64,000 nucleotides of DNA. Source: Echinicola salinicaeni. GTDB taxonomy: Bacteria > Bacteroidota > Bacteroidia > Cytophagales > Cyclobacteriaceae. Position 1 is the stretch's first letter. Each line of letters opens with the position of its first letter. Position numbers and translations under genes: made by a program. The DNA lies in assembly GCF_014280965.1 (NCBI RefSeq), contig NZ_JACODZ010000005.1, forward strand, positions 310,001 through 374,000. The letters are read 5' to 3'. The notes beneath the pieces were generated by a model, which saw only the letters and a program-made list of their open reading frames with translations, made no database searches and was not told where the DNA came from. This document shows positions 18,085 through 26,896 of this stretch, piece after piece.

Positions 18085-18654
18085 TCAGTTTGGTTGAAAT
18101 TGGGCTTTAAATGATAACTTCAACTCATTACCTGTTTTAATAGTATTAAACATGGCTGTTGGAGGATCTATATTATATTCTGAGAAGGTGATATCCTGAC
18201 TTCCCTCAAAAATTATATCTCCATTGCTCACCCTATATTTAACTTCCATTATTACATCTTTGGAATTACCGGCAATGATCAATTTACCTTTGCCCTTAAT
18301 CATACCTGCCCCGATTTCATCTATACTGATCAATTCATACAGAATGTTGGGATTCTTTTTCTTATCTAAACTCTCATAAGCATTTTTGTCCATACTGGAC
18401 TTACCGCTCTTCAAGCTTTCGACTGGTAATGTGATTTTCAATGAAGAAATAGATGCTATTTCTGAACCATTGACTGTAGCGCTCATACTTCCTTTCACCC
18501 CTTCCTTGGCCACCATTTCCCAATCATGAATGGTAGAAGTTCCTTCAACCATAAATTCCTGAGGACCGGACAAACCATAACTTCCCTGAGCCCTGAGCTG
18601 AAATCCTAGCATCATTAATAATGCTGATAGGATAATTAATTTCACTGTCTTCAT
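18085..18654 (-). CDS. YceI family protein
   Basis: 189 aa with a signal peptide ending near FQLRAQG. The YceI domain is clear: FMVEGTSTIHDWEMVAKE at the start, then the SSMDKNAYESLDKKKNPNILYEL block, GKLIIAGNSKDVIMEVKY, and TFSEYNIDPPTAMFNTIKTGNELKLSF at the end. It is of the STIHDWEM subgroup, different from the YceI proteins in modules A and B. First gene of a likely operon with the porin; a putative Fnr-like box lies about 100 bp upstream. Confidence 0.9.
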   Translation of the reverse strand: MKTVKLIILSALLMMLGFQLRAQGSYGLSGPQEFMVEGTSTIHDWEMVAKEGVKGSMSATVNGSEIASISSLKITLPVESLKSGKSSMDKNAYESLDKKKNPNILYELISIDEIGAGMIKGKGKLIIAGNSKDVIMEVKYRVSNGDIIFEGSQDITFSEYNIDPPTAMFNTIKTGNELKLSFKAQFQPN

Positions 18655-18755
18655 AATTCAAAATGTTATGCTGTTGAAAACTTGTTTTGCTTAATTGATA
18701 TAACAAATGTACTGTCCACGAAATGGCGAAAACATGAGAAAAAGAAACTAAAAAC

Positions 18756-18769
18756 AAGACTTTTGTCAT
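18756..18769. promoter_or_regulatory. Fnr/Crp-like binding site before the YceI-porin operon
   Basis: Read on the minus strand, ATGACAAAAGTCTT matches the box before the Fnr-type gene at 12 of 14 positions. It is about 102 bp upstream of the YceI start. Confidence 0.45.
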
Positions 18770-19010
18770 GTTTTCACTACAAAAATTTAACTAAAAATAA
18801 TATAATTAAAAATACATTTAGTTTATTTTATAATAAAATACGCCGTTTTTTATTATTAAAAATATTGTTTAAAATCATAAAAAAACATTTACTTACAGAA
18901 TCATCAATCTAAAACACCATATCATTCACTTCATAAATCAATGCATTTTTATTTTGAATTAGTACTTATTGTTTTTTCCAAATTGGATCTTAACAAATAA
19001 TGACAATAAA

Positions 19011-19044
19011 AAAGGCTGTAACCTTAAATCAGGTTACAGCCTTT
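19011..19044 (-). terminator. Terminator after M48 peptidase gene
   Basis: A 14-bp perfect stem (19011-19024 with 19031-19044) around a 6-nt loop, followed on the minus strand by TTTATTG after a run of T. It directly follows the M48 stop codon. Confidence 0.9.
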
Positions 19045-19067
19045 CCAATCAAAATTAATCCTAAAAA

Positions 19068-19868
19068 TTACTGTTTATAATACTTTAAAGCCTCTGGCAT
19101 TTGTTTGTTCAGCTCATCAATCCTTCTATCAGGACCTGGGTGAGTGGACAAAAACTCTGGCGGTGCTGCCCCCGAAGATTTTGCTTCCATTCTTTTCCAA
19201 AATTCAGGTGCCTCTCTTGGATCATAACCTGCCATTGCCATAAAAATCAATCCCAATTGATCTGACTCTAATTCTTGGTCACGGGAAAATTTAAGCATAC
19301 CAACCTGGCTCCCCATACCCACTGCTTGCATAAAAATCGCCTCAGTCAAAGTTGGGTCTTGCCCCATAGCCACTTGCAAACCTCCCAATAATCCATTTGC
19401 CACCAATCCCTGGGACATTCTTTCTCTAGCATGGCTAGCAATAGCATGCGCTACCTCATGGCCCATAACCACGGCAATACCTGTTTCATCTTGGCAAACG
19501 GGTATTATTCCCGTATAAAAGGCCACTTTCCCCCCTGGCATACACCAAGCATTTACCTGGTCATCTTGAATAAGATTGAACTCCCATTCGAATCCTTCGA
19601 CAATATCTCCGTAACCATTATCATTAAGATAGGTCTCTACAGCCGCTGCTATGCGCTTCCCTACCCTTTGCACCTTTTCTCCATCACTTGTACCAGTAAG
19701 TAATTTACTTTCGGTTTTTACTTCATTGTATTGCTGGAAGGCCATAGGTAAGACTTCTTCATTACTTACCAAGCTCAATTGTTTCCTCCCACTTAAAGGC
19801 ACTGTAGCACAACCATACAGCACTAGGCCCGATAAAAGCAAAATTGATATTCTTTTCAACATATTCAT
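19068..19868 (-). CDS. M48 family metallopeptidase lipoprotein
   Basis: 266 aa. The lipoprotein signal ends at VLYGC (Cys20). The zinc site is HEVAH at 137-141, in VVMGHEVAHAIASHARE, with the third ligand probably in DQELESDQLGLIFM downstream. The ending FLSTHPGPDRRIDEL is also typical of this family. Related envelope proteases (LoiP/BepA/YcaL group) take part in outer-membrane protein quality control. Start may be the first or third codon (both Met). Single-gene unit, divergent from the CHRD-repeat gene. Confidence 0.93.
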   Translation of the reverse strand: MNMLKRISILLLSGLVLYGCATVPLSGRKQLSLVSNEEVLPMAFQQYNEVKTESKLLTGTSDGEKVQRVGKRIAAAVETYLNDNGYGDIVEGFEWEFNLIQDDQVNAWCMPGGKVAFYTGIIPVCQDETGIAVVMGHEVAHAIASHARERMSQGLVANGLLGGLQVAMGQDPTLTEAIFMQAVGMGSQVGMLKFSRDQELESDQLGLIFMAMAGYDPREAPEFWKRMEAKSSGAAPPEFLSTHPGPDRRIDELNKQMPEALKYYKQ

Positions 19869-20067
19869 TTAAAATTGTTCAATTAAAATTTCCCAAAAAA
19901 GATGCCAATTAACGGTTAAATGAATAGTTCACTTTCTATTAACCATTAAAATTTCTGCAATTTAATTGATCAATCTAAGTTAATAACCACCAAGACTAAA
20001 CAAATATCATTTATCCTAGTTATAATTTTATAATGACAATATTCTTTTAACCAAAATCAACAAGAAA

Positions 20068-22389
20068 ATGAAAAAGCGCATACCGCTACATCTTTTTAAT
20101 TGGCTAATGATGCTAAGCATAATCGGATTTTTTTCTTGTGTGGATGATACCAGTCCCACAGAAGCCTTAGAACTGACAGGCCAAAAAATGACCTATCCGC
20201 TAGTAGAAATCGGTAATTCCGGAGTAAGTGGCTCCGCAATTTTTGAAGAGGGGGAAGATGGTTACACAAAGGTGACCTTAATCTTAAACGGAACACCGGA
20301 AAATGGCGTACACCCTTCCCATATACACTTTAATTCGGCATCTGAAGGTGGTGATATAGCCATTTCACTAAATCCAGTAGATGGGGGTTCGGGCGTTAGT
20401 ACCTCTCTCGTAAATAAGCGTGACGATGGCACTTCAGTCAGCTATAATTCTTTAATCAATTTTGATGGCTATATCAATGTTCACCTAAGTCATGGAGATT
20501 TGGGAACCATAGTAGCCCAAGGTGACATGGGAGGAAATGCTTTAGCTGGGGATTCCAAAACTTATAATCTTCTGGAAAAAGCTGTTCCTGGAATATCCGG
20601 AACCATTACGTTCCAAAAGAGGGTAAATGGGTCTACTTTAGCAACCATCGATTTGGAAGGAACTCCGGACGGAGGTAGCCACCCGGCACACATTCACTCC
20701 AACTCAGCTGCTGAAGGTGGTCCTATAGCCATTTCATTTAACCCGGTCGATGGTAGTACAGGAATGAGTACCACCATTATTGAAACAAATGATGAGGGAA
20801 CCCCTATATCCTATGAAGACATCTTAAGTATGGATGGCTATGTAAATGTTCATCTTTCCTCAAATGATCTTGGAACCATTGTATCCCAAGCAGATATAGG
20901 TGTCAATGAACTCACCGACCAGTTTAAAATTTATAGTTTAGGTGAAAAAGCTGTTCCCGGAATTAGTGGTACTGTTACTTTTAAAAAGAGAATTAGCGGT
21001 TATACTCTGGCCACCATTCAGATAGATGGCACGCCAGAGGGAGGTAGCCATCCTGCACACATTCACTATAATACAGCAGCGGAAGGTGGTGGCATCGCTG
21101 TGAGCTTCAATCCCGTAGATGGAAATACTGGAATGAGTATGACCACCATTAGACAAACAGACGACGGTAATGCGCTAATGTACGATGACATCCTAAGTTT
21201 CGATGGATATGTAAATGTACACCTCAGTGCAGAGCAATTAGGTACAATTGTATCGCAGGGAGATATAGGACAAAATGAATTGACTGGAAATGAAAAAATA
21301 TACAGCCTTGGAGAAAAAATGGTTCCCGGGATCAGTGGATCCATCAAGTTTCAGGAAAGGGTAAATGGACTTTCATTGGCAACGATAAGTTTAGATGGCA
21401 CACCTGAAAGGGGAAGTCACCCTGCACATATTCATGCCAATACTGCTGCTGAAGGCGGTGGAATTGTCATATCATTCAATCCTGTCGACGGCACTACGGG
21501 CATGAGTATGACCACCATCAGGCAAACCGATGCAGGAAACCCTATGCCGTATGCTGATATTCTCAATGTTGATGGATATGTCAATGTACACCTAAGCGCT
21601 AGCCAATTAGGAACCATCGTTGCACAGGGAGATATTGGACAAAACGAATTAACTGGAAATGAAAAAATATATAGCCTTGGAGAAAAAATGGTTCCCGGGA
21701 TCAGTGGATCCATCAAGTTTCAAGAAAGGGTAAATGGACTTTCATTGGCAACGATAAGTTTAGATGGCACACCTGATGGGGGAAGTCACCCCGCACATAT
21801 ACATGCCAATACAGCCGCTGAAGGTGGTGGAATTGTCGTATCATTCAATCCTGTTGATGGTACCACAGGAATGAGCATGACCACCATTAGACAAACTGAT
21901 GCAGGAGACCCTATGCCGTATGCTGATATTCTCGATGTTGATGGATATGTTAATGTACACCTAAGTGGTAGCCAATTAGGAACCATCGTTGCACATGGAG
22001 ACATCGGTCAGAATGAGCTTACAGGAAATACTATGGTTTATGCTTTAAATGAAAAAGATGTACCAGGAATCAGTGGCACTATTACCTTTGCTGAAAGAGT
22101 CAATGGATTTGCCCTAGCAACCATCGCAATGAAAGGAACACCAGAAGGAGGTAGTCACCCTGCTCACATCCATGCTAATTCTGCCAGTGAAGGAGGGCCA
22201 ATCATCTTCTCCTTTAATGCGGTTGATGGAACTACTGGAATGAGTATGACAAATGTGGAAATGTTAGAGTCGGGAGATGCTTTGAATTACGCAGGATTAA
22301 TGAATATTGACGGATATGTAAACGTTCACTTAAGTTCCGACCAATTGGGCACCATAGTCGGACAGGGAAATATAGGAATTAATAATTAA
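20068..22389 (+). CDS. Secreted lipoprotein with six tandem CHRD repeats
   Basis: 773 aa. A lipoprotein signal ends at IGFFSC (Cys24). Six CHRD domains follow with a strict 123-residue period, beginning near residues 41, 164, 287, 410, 533 and 656. Each unit has VPGISGTITF, GSHPAHIHANTAAEGGG, FNPVDGTTGMSMTT and DGYVNVHLS..LGTIVAQGDIG. Repeats 4 and 5 differ at only about seven residues, and their DNA (21295-21663 and 21664-22032) is nearly identical, showing recent duplication. The conserved His clusters suggest a metal or ligand site, unproven. Probably exposed on the cell surface. A single-domain relative lies at 3271-3780. Confidence 0.92.
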   Translation: MKKRIPLHLFNWLMMLSIIGFFSCVDDTSPTEALELTGQKMTYPLVEIGNSGVSGSAIFEEGEDGYTKVTLILNGTPENGVHPSHIHFNSASEGGDIAISLNPVDGGSGVSTSLVNKRDDGTSVSYNSLINFDGYINVHLSHGDLGTIVAQGDMGGNALAGDSKTYNLLEKAVPGISGTITFQKRVNGSTLATIDLEGTPDGGSHPAHIHSNSAAEGGPIAISFNPVDGSTGMSTTIIETNDEGTPISYEDILSMDGYVNVHLSSNDLGTIVSQADIGVNELTDQFKIYSLGEKAVPGISGTVTFKKRISGYTLATIQIDGTPEGGSHPAHIHYNTAAEGGGIAVSFNPVDGNTGMSMTTIRQTDDGNALMYDDILSFDGYVNVHLSAEQLGTIVSQGDIGQNELTGNEKIYSLGEKMVPGISGSIKFQERVNGLSLATISLDGTPERGSHPAHIHANTAAEGGGIVISFNPVDGTTGMSMTTIRQTDAGNPMPYADILNVDGYVNVHLSASQLGTIVAQGDIGQNELTGNEKIYSLGEKMVPGISGSIKFQERVNGLSLATISLDGTPDGGSHPAHIHANTAAEGGGIVVSFNPVDGTTGMSMTTIRQTDAGDPMPYADILDVDGYVNVHLSGSQLGTIVAHGDIGQNELTGNTMVYALNEKDVPGISGTITFAERVNGFALATIAMKGTPEGGSHPAHIHANSASEGGPIIFSFNAVDGTTGMSMTNVEMLESGDALNYAGLMNIDGYVNVHLSSDQLGTIVGQGNIGINN
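21295..22032 (+). repeat. Near-identical 369-bp tandem DNA repeat inside the CHRD gene
   Basis: Two adjacent 369-bp copies encode CHRD repeats 4 and 5. The first 70 bases after each junction differ at only a couple of positions, and the protein copies differ at about seven residues. The other four repeats are clearly more diverged. It is a recent in-frame duplication or gene conversion and a likely site of copy-number change. Confidence 0.9.
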
Positions 22390-22413
22390 TTTAGTTTACA
22401 ATAACTCATATAG

Positions 22414-22447
22414 GAAAAGGCTTCCAGATATCTGGAAGCTTTTTTAA
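22414..22447 (+). terminator. Terminator after the CHRD-repeat gene
   Basis: The perfect palindrome GCTTCCAGATATCTGGAAGC (22420-22439) is followed by TTTTTT. Confidence 0.9.
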
Positions 22448-22594
22448 TTTCTATATCCACAATTTTACCAGTAAAGATTAAAAACAAATTAAGACGATCG
22501 CTTTGATTAAAGTATCTGCCGCTTCAGACTTCAGTCTCCCAACCACCTGAGCAAAGTATTTATGATTACTGGCATCATAGCGGATAATCAGATT

Positions 22595-23329
22595 TTATTT
22601 TTTGTTTCTGACATAAATCAAACGATGCCTACCTCTCCCACTTTCCCTTTGGTCAATCTCAAATTTATCGATAGAGCTAATCATAGGTGTGAGTTTTTGA
22701 AAGCCATAGTTTCTTGAATCAAAATTCGGTTGCTTTTTCTGTAGCAAGTTCCCAACATCCCCCATAAAGGCCCATCCATCGTCATCTTCTGAGCAATCTG
22801 AAATAGTATTTGAAATCAAACGAATAACCTTTGAGGTTATTTTTTCCACTTCTGGAATTTGTTTTGCTACAGTAATTTTATCCTCTTTTTCCTGCTGCTT
22901 CAGAATTTCCAAATAAATGAATTTGTCACAAGCCGCAATAAAAGGTGTCGGAGTCTTCTTTTCTCCAATCCCAAAAACCTTCATATTGGCTTCTCTCAAT
23001 CTAGTAGCCAGTTTAGTAAAATCACTATCACTGGAAACTAGACAAAACCCGTTTACCTTTTCTGTATACAAAATATCCATAGCATCAATGATCATCGCTG
23101 AATCAGTAGCATTTTTGCCCGAAGTATAACTGTATTGTTGCATGGGCGTGATAGCATGTTCCAATAACACAGCTTTCCATTTGCCTAACTGCGGTTGGGT
23201 CCAATCCCCATATATTCTTTTTATAGTAGGGTTACCATACTTGGCTAATTCCTCCATCATCTCCTTGATATAAAAAGAAGGTATATTATCCGCATCAATC
23301 AATACGGCCAAATTAAGCTCATTTTCCAT
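22595..23329 (-). CDS. NYN-domain RNase-like protein with C-terminal OST-HTH/LOTUS domain
   Basis: 244 aa. The N-terminal 150 residues form a NYN (PIN-like) nuclease domain: LAVLIDADN at the start, NATDSAMIIDAMDIL in the middle and FCLVSSDSDFTKLATRLRE, giving the conserved acidic residues expected to bind metal. The C-terminal part from about 165 has a LOTUS/OST-HTH pattern (VIRLISNTISDCSEDDDGWAFMGDVGNLL ... PNFDSRNYGFQKLTPMIS), a putative RNA-binding fold. Together they suggest an RNA-processing or RNA-decay enzyme. Substrate unknown. Transcribed alone, divergent from the GluQ-like gene. Confidence 0.88.
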   Translation of the reverse strand: MENELNLAVLIDADNIPSFYIKEMMEELAKYGNPTIKRIYGDWTQPQLGKWKAVLLEHAITPMQQYSYTSGKNATDSAMIIDAMDILYTEKVNGFCLVSSDSDFTKLATRLREANMKVFGIGEKKTPTPFIAACDKFIYLEILKQQEKEDKITVAKQIPEVEKITSKVIRLISNTISDCSEDDDGWAFMGDVGNLLQKKQPNFDSRNYGFQKLTPMISSIDKFEIDQRESGRGRHRLIYVRNKK

Positions 23330-23645
23330 TTCTAAAATATTTTTCTTGTTCTCAACTAATGTTGATCTCTAAAAATCAAATCCTACAATATTCAATAAAC
23401 AACAATTATTCTGCCATGTCGAACTTGTAGAAAGTTTTGCGAATCATAGATAAAGTAAGTTAACCATAATTCCTTGACAACCTCCTCAAGTAACTACTTA
23501 TTAATAAAGGAATTTCATAAAACACAACTCATCTATTAAAAAAAACACACATTTTGATTTCAATTGACTGTAATTTTATTCTTGAATATTTCACCGTTTT
23601 AGGGTGTTGGTAAGAAGATACTTTATTACTTTAGTAACCATTACT
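23330..23645. other. Divergent promoter region
   Basis: 316 bp between the divergent NYN and GluQ-like genes, AT-rich. Nothing beyond presumptive promoters is visible. I found no convincing TAnnTTTG element. Confidence 0.4.
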
Positions 23646-24545
23646 ATGCCCAAAACCCAAGCAACATACCAGTTAACAAGGTTCGCTCCTACCCCTAGTG
23701 GATATCTTCATTTAGGCAATATTTTATCATTTTTGATAACCTCTTCCCTTGCAAAAAAACATCACAGCAAAATACTATTACGTATAGATGACCTTGACCA
23801 AAGCCGAGTAAGACAAGCTTATATTGAAGACATTTTCATCACACTAGACTTCTTGGAAATACCTTGGGACCTAGGGCCAAAAAACCAAAAAGAGTTTAGT
23901 CAAGAATTTTCCCAAATTCATCGTCTGGAAAGCTATAAAAAAGCCTTGGAGTCATTAAAAGAAAAACAATTACTTTTTGCCTGTGAATGCTCTAGAAAAC
24001 AAATTGCAAATATCAGCACCAATGCCCAATACCCGGGAACATGCCTTAATAGAAAAATAGATCTCAAAGAGGAGAATACTAACTGGCGTTTGATCACCAA
24101 CGGACATTCAATACAGTTTAAATCATTGGAATCAGGAGTTTACAATTCCTTCTTGCCTGATAATATGCAGCATTTTGTGGTCAGGAAAAAGACAAGCTTG
24201 CCGGCCTATCAGCTGGCTTCTGTCATTGATGACATCAATTTTGGAGTTGACCTGATTGTTCGTGGCCAAGACTTATTGGATTCCAGTCTGGCTCAGTCCT
24301 ATCTATCAAGCTTATTGCCCTCCAATAGCTTCTCTGATATCACTTTTAAGCATCATCAATTGATCATGCATTCCAAAAACAAAAAGCTTTCCAAATCCAA
24401 AGGTGCGACTTCCATTCAAGGCCTAAGAAAAATGGGAAAAAGCAAAGCTGACATCTATCTCTTGTTAGGTGATTTTATGGGATTCAAAGAACCCATTTTA
24501 TGTTTGGAAGATTTTGAAAAAGCCTATATAGAAAAAGCCGGGTAA
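23646..24545 (+). CDS. Glutamyl-tRNA synthetase-like protein, GluQ-RS type
   Basis: 299 aa from the Met at 23646, the best start because related proteins begin a few residues before RFAPTPSG; the frame is open to an earlier start at 23604. It has the class I synthetase catalytic fold: RFAPTPSGYLHLGN (HIGH-like) and KKLSKSKGA (KMSKS-like). A zinc-type CECSRKQI followed by a later CLNRK is present. It stops where full-length GluRS would continue into the anticodon-binding domain, as in YadB/GluQ-RS, which glutamylates queuosine in tRNA-Asp. That activity is inferred from architecture. A terminator overlaps its stop codon. Confidence 0.85.
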   Translation: MPKTQATYQLTRFAPTPSGYLHLGNILSFLITSSLAKKHHSKILLRIDDLDQSRVRQAYIEDIFITLDFLEIPWDLGPKNQKEFSQEFSQIHRLESYKKALESLKEKQLLFACECSRKQIANISTNAQYPGTCLNRKIDLKEENTNWRLITNGHSIQFKSLESGVYNSFLPDNMQHFVVRKKTSLPAYQLASVIDDINFGVDLIVRGQDLLDSSLAQSYLSSLLPSNSFSDITFKHHQLIMHSKNKKLSKSKGATSIQGLRKMGKSKADIYLLLGDFMGFKEPILCLEDFEKAYIEKAG

Positions 24546-24563
24546 ATTCCCGGCCTTTTCTTC
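24537..24563 (+). terminator. Terminator overlapping the GluQ-like stop codon
   Basis: GCCGGG (24537-24542) pairs with CCCGGC (24549-24554) around a 6-nt loop that contains the TAA stop, followed by CTTTTCTTCT. Confidence 0.75.
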
Positions 24564-24603
24564 TCTGCATCTATTATTTATTTCAAATGATTTCAATAGG
24601 TCA

Positions 24604-26079
24604 TTAATAGCGAGCTGGCATTCCGTCCTTTGGCAAAGACTTTTTGATAAACTCTCTGATATCATCATTGGCTTTTTCGAGATCTTCAGATCTCAAATAC
24701 ATCATATGCCCACTTCTATACCCTTTCCATGACAACCTATTCTTTAATTTACCACTTGGGTCCATTTGCCACATAGAATATTTTGCATTGAAATAATCCG
24801 TACCACCATCGTAATAGCCTGATTGAATCATTACATGCAAATATGGGTTTTGAGCAACAGCTGAACGGAGATTTTCACCTGTTCTATCCCTTGTTCTATC
24901 CCACGGATGAACTGGCCCAAAGAGGAAATAATTCAAATCAGTCTTAAAATCAAGTTCATTGATCATATAATGATTAAAAGCTGGCGCAAAAGCATGGTTC
25001 CAAGCGGTTAGGGCTGGGTCATGATCAAAACTGCTTCCAGCATCAGACCTATCTATTCCCTTGTACCTACTATCCAATCGACCCACAGTAAGTCCCTGGT
25101 CTCTAAGCAACTCTTTCCAGAAAAATTGTGTAGGAACAGCCAAATTATGTTCCAATAATACTTTCTCACTTAATCCAGAATAAGTGGACATTTTCTTTGC
25201 TAAAGCCTGCTTTTCCTCCGTCGCAAGGAAACCTCCCTTTACCATAGCTGGAATTAACTCATTTACCGTAAATTCTTCCACTTCAGGCAATAGTTCTTCA
25301 AGATCTCTTTGTTGTAAAGAAGGTTCCAGTGCCTTGTGGTACCAAGCTGTGGCGGTATAATAAGGCAAATAATTGGCTGCTGCTACTGGACCGCTTCTAT
25401 CAATCCCTAAGTCCGTTGGAGAAACCAACACTACACCATTGAAAAACATCCATTGGCTGTTCTGTAACCTATTCACTAATCCAGATACCCTAGTGGTACC
25501 ATAGCTTTCGCCAATCAGGTATTTTGGAGATGCCCATCTGTTATTTCGACTCACAAAGGTTCTTACCCAGTCAGCCAAGTAGTTAACATCTGAATTCACA
25601 CCAAAAAACTGGGCCCTGTCAGCTTTTTTATCAGTAATTCTGGAATATCCGGTATTTACTGGATCGATATAAACAATATCAGCTACATCTAAAATGGAAT
25701 GTGGATTATCCTTCACACCATACGGTTGAACAGGATTACCCTCCTCATCAATATTCAAAAGAACAGGACCTGTATAAGCTATATGCATCCAAATAGAAGC
25801 TGATCCTGGGCCTCCATTAAAGGAAATAACCAGCGGTCTATTGGTCTTATCTTGAATATCCGAGCGTTCATAATAGGTATAAAATAAATAGGCTACTTCA
25901 TTACCATCCTTATCCCAAACAGGCTGGGTTCCGACCGTAGCAGTATAGGGAACATTTTTTCCTTTAATATTCAATTGATGTTTGGAAATTGCTGAGGAAT
26001 CAGAATTTAATAATTCCTGTGCCTTTAAGCTTCCCAACATACATAGCAATGCTAAAATGAGCGTAATTGATCTTTTCAT
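24604..26079 (-). CDS. S10 family serine carboxypeptidase-like protein
   Basis: 491 aa with a signal peptide ending near LGSLKAQ. Alpha/beta-hydrolase features of S10 are present: SFNGGPGSASIWMHIAYTGP (oxyanion region), GESYGTTR with nucleophile Ser192, and later Asp and His within MIQSGYYDGGTDYFNAKYS and KGYRSGHMMYL. It probably acts in the periplasm or outside the cell. Bacterial members are exopeptidases of broad specificity. Single-gene unit, about 200 bp from its divergent neighbour. Confidence 0.92.
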   Translation of the reverse strand: MKRSITLILALLCMLGSLKAQELLNSDSSAISKHQLNIKGKNVPYTATVGTQPVWDKDGNEVAYLFYTYYERSDIQDKTNRPLVISFNGGPGSASIWMHIAYTGPVLLNIDEEGNPVQPYGVKDNPHSILDVADIVYIDPVNTGYSRITDKKADRAQFFGVNSDVNYLADWVRTFVSRNNRWASPKYLIGESYGTTRVSGLVNRLQNSQWMFFNGVVLVSPTDLGIDRSGPVAAANYLPYYTATAWYHKALEPSLQQRDLEELLPEVEEFTVNELIPAMVKGGFLATEEKQALAKKMSTYSGLSEKVLLEHNLAVPTQFFWKELLRDQGLTVGRLDSRYKGIDRSDAGSSFDHDPALTAWNHAFAPAFNHYMINELDFKTDLNYFLFGPVHPWDRTRDRTGENLRSAVAQNPYLHVMIQSGYYDGGTDYFNAKYSMWQMDPSGKLKNRLSWKGYRSGHMMYLRSEDLEKANDDIREFIKKSLPKDGMPARY

Positions 26080-26277
26080 AAAAACTTATTGATTAAAGGC
26101 CGAAGATAAAAATTTATCATAGTCTATTAAAAAACAATCTAGGCGATGGTCGAAAAACACTTTCAGGGGTAAAAGTTGCTTATAAATAATCCCATTTTTC
26201 ATTTAATGGCATTTTTATTGTAGACCTGCGAGATACATTAAAACACTTCTTTTAATAAACCAACTCAATTATTTATC

Positions 26278-26874
26278 ATGTTTAGTTTTTTTACCCTAAA
26301 ACGACAATCCAGCATCATTACAGCTTACCTCAGTGTAATGGGCATATTGCTCTTTTCATCCTGCTTGGACGAAACTCCCATCAAGGAAGAAAATGTTAAG
26401 GTCCAACATTTCCCCATCATTCAAAACAATGAAGCAGATAATCCTACGTTATGGCTAAGAGTACAATTTAGCGATCAAGTAGCAACTGATGAATGGACTG
26501 CAATCCCCATAGATGCCATTTCAGGTTTTGACTATGAATTAGGTTATAATTATGAATTAAGGATACGAAAAGAAGAAGCATTTAATTCCGACACCGGTTT
26601 ACATTTTATCCAATACACCTTTATTTCAGAAAATTCAAAAGACCCAGTAAGTGTTGGCACAACCTTTGACCTTCCTTTAAAATCCACAGACTTCAGTCCT
26701 TCAACCCTGGTTCTTGGAAATGAAGATATTGGATATAATCTGTTGGGAGAAATAGATATAGAGTGTAGCACCTTATGTGATGACTTGAGTCTTGAACTAC
26801 AAACTAGCGCAAATGTAGACGGAGTATTCCGTCATGTAAATGATAATACGATTAAACTTATCCAACTAAAATAA
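26278..26874 (+). CDS. DUF4377-like lipoprotein
   Basis: 198 aa. The lipoprotein signal ends at LFSSC (Cys29). After a short linker, LWLRVQFSDQVATDEWTAIPIDAISGFDYELGYNYELRIRK matches the pattern of DUF4377 (W..i...I.GF.YE.GY.Y.L.V), found in secreted META/HslJ-type envelope proteins. Two Cys near the end (STLC) may form a disulfide. Function unknown. A hairpin terminator follows. Confidence 0.7.
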   Translation: MFSFFTLKRQSSIITAYLSVMGILLFSSCLDETPIKEENVKVQHFPIIQNNEADNPTLWLRVQFSDQVATDEWTAIPIDAISGFDYELGYNYELRIRKEEAFNSDTGLHFIQYTFISENSKDPVSVGTTFDLPLKSTDFSPSTLVLGNEDIGYNLLGEIDIECSTLCDDLSLELQTSANVDGVFRHVNDNTIKLIQLK

Positions 26875-26896
26875 GCGACCACAGTTTATTTTAATT

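Larger units (their letters stand above)
18655..19067. other. AT-rich intergenic region
   Basis: 413 bp between the minus-strand M48 and YceI genes. The central part, about 18770-18900, is almost entirely A and T. It contains an Fnr-like box at 18756 and the M48 terminator at 19011. The overlapping small ORFs on each strand have no features of real genes. Confidence 0.6.

Noticed and set aside
20938-22004. Repeated minus-strand ORFs over the CHRD gene
   Set aside because: They are shadows of the tandem repeats, which give the same open frame each time.
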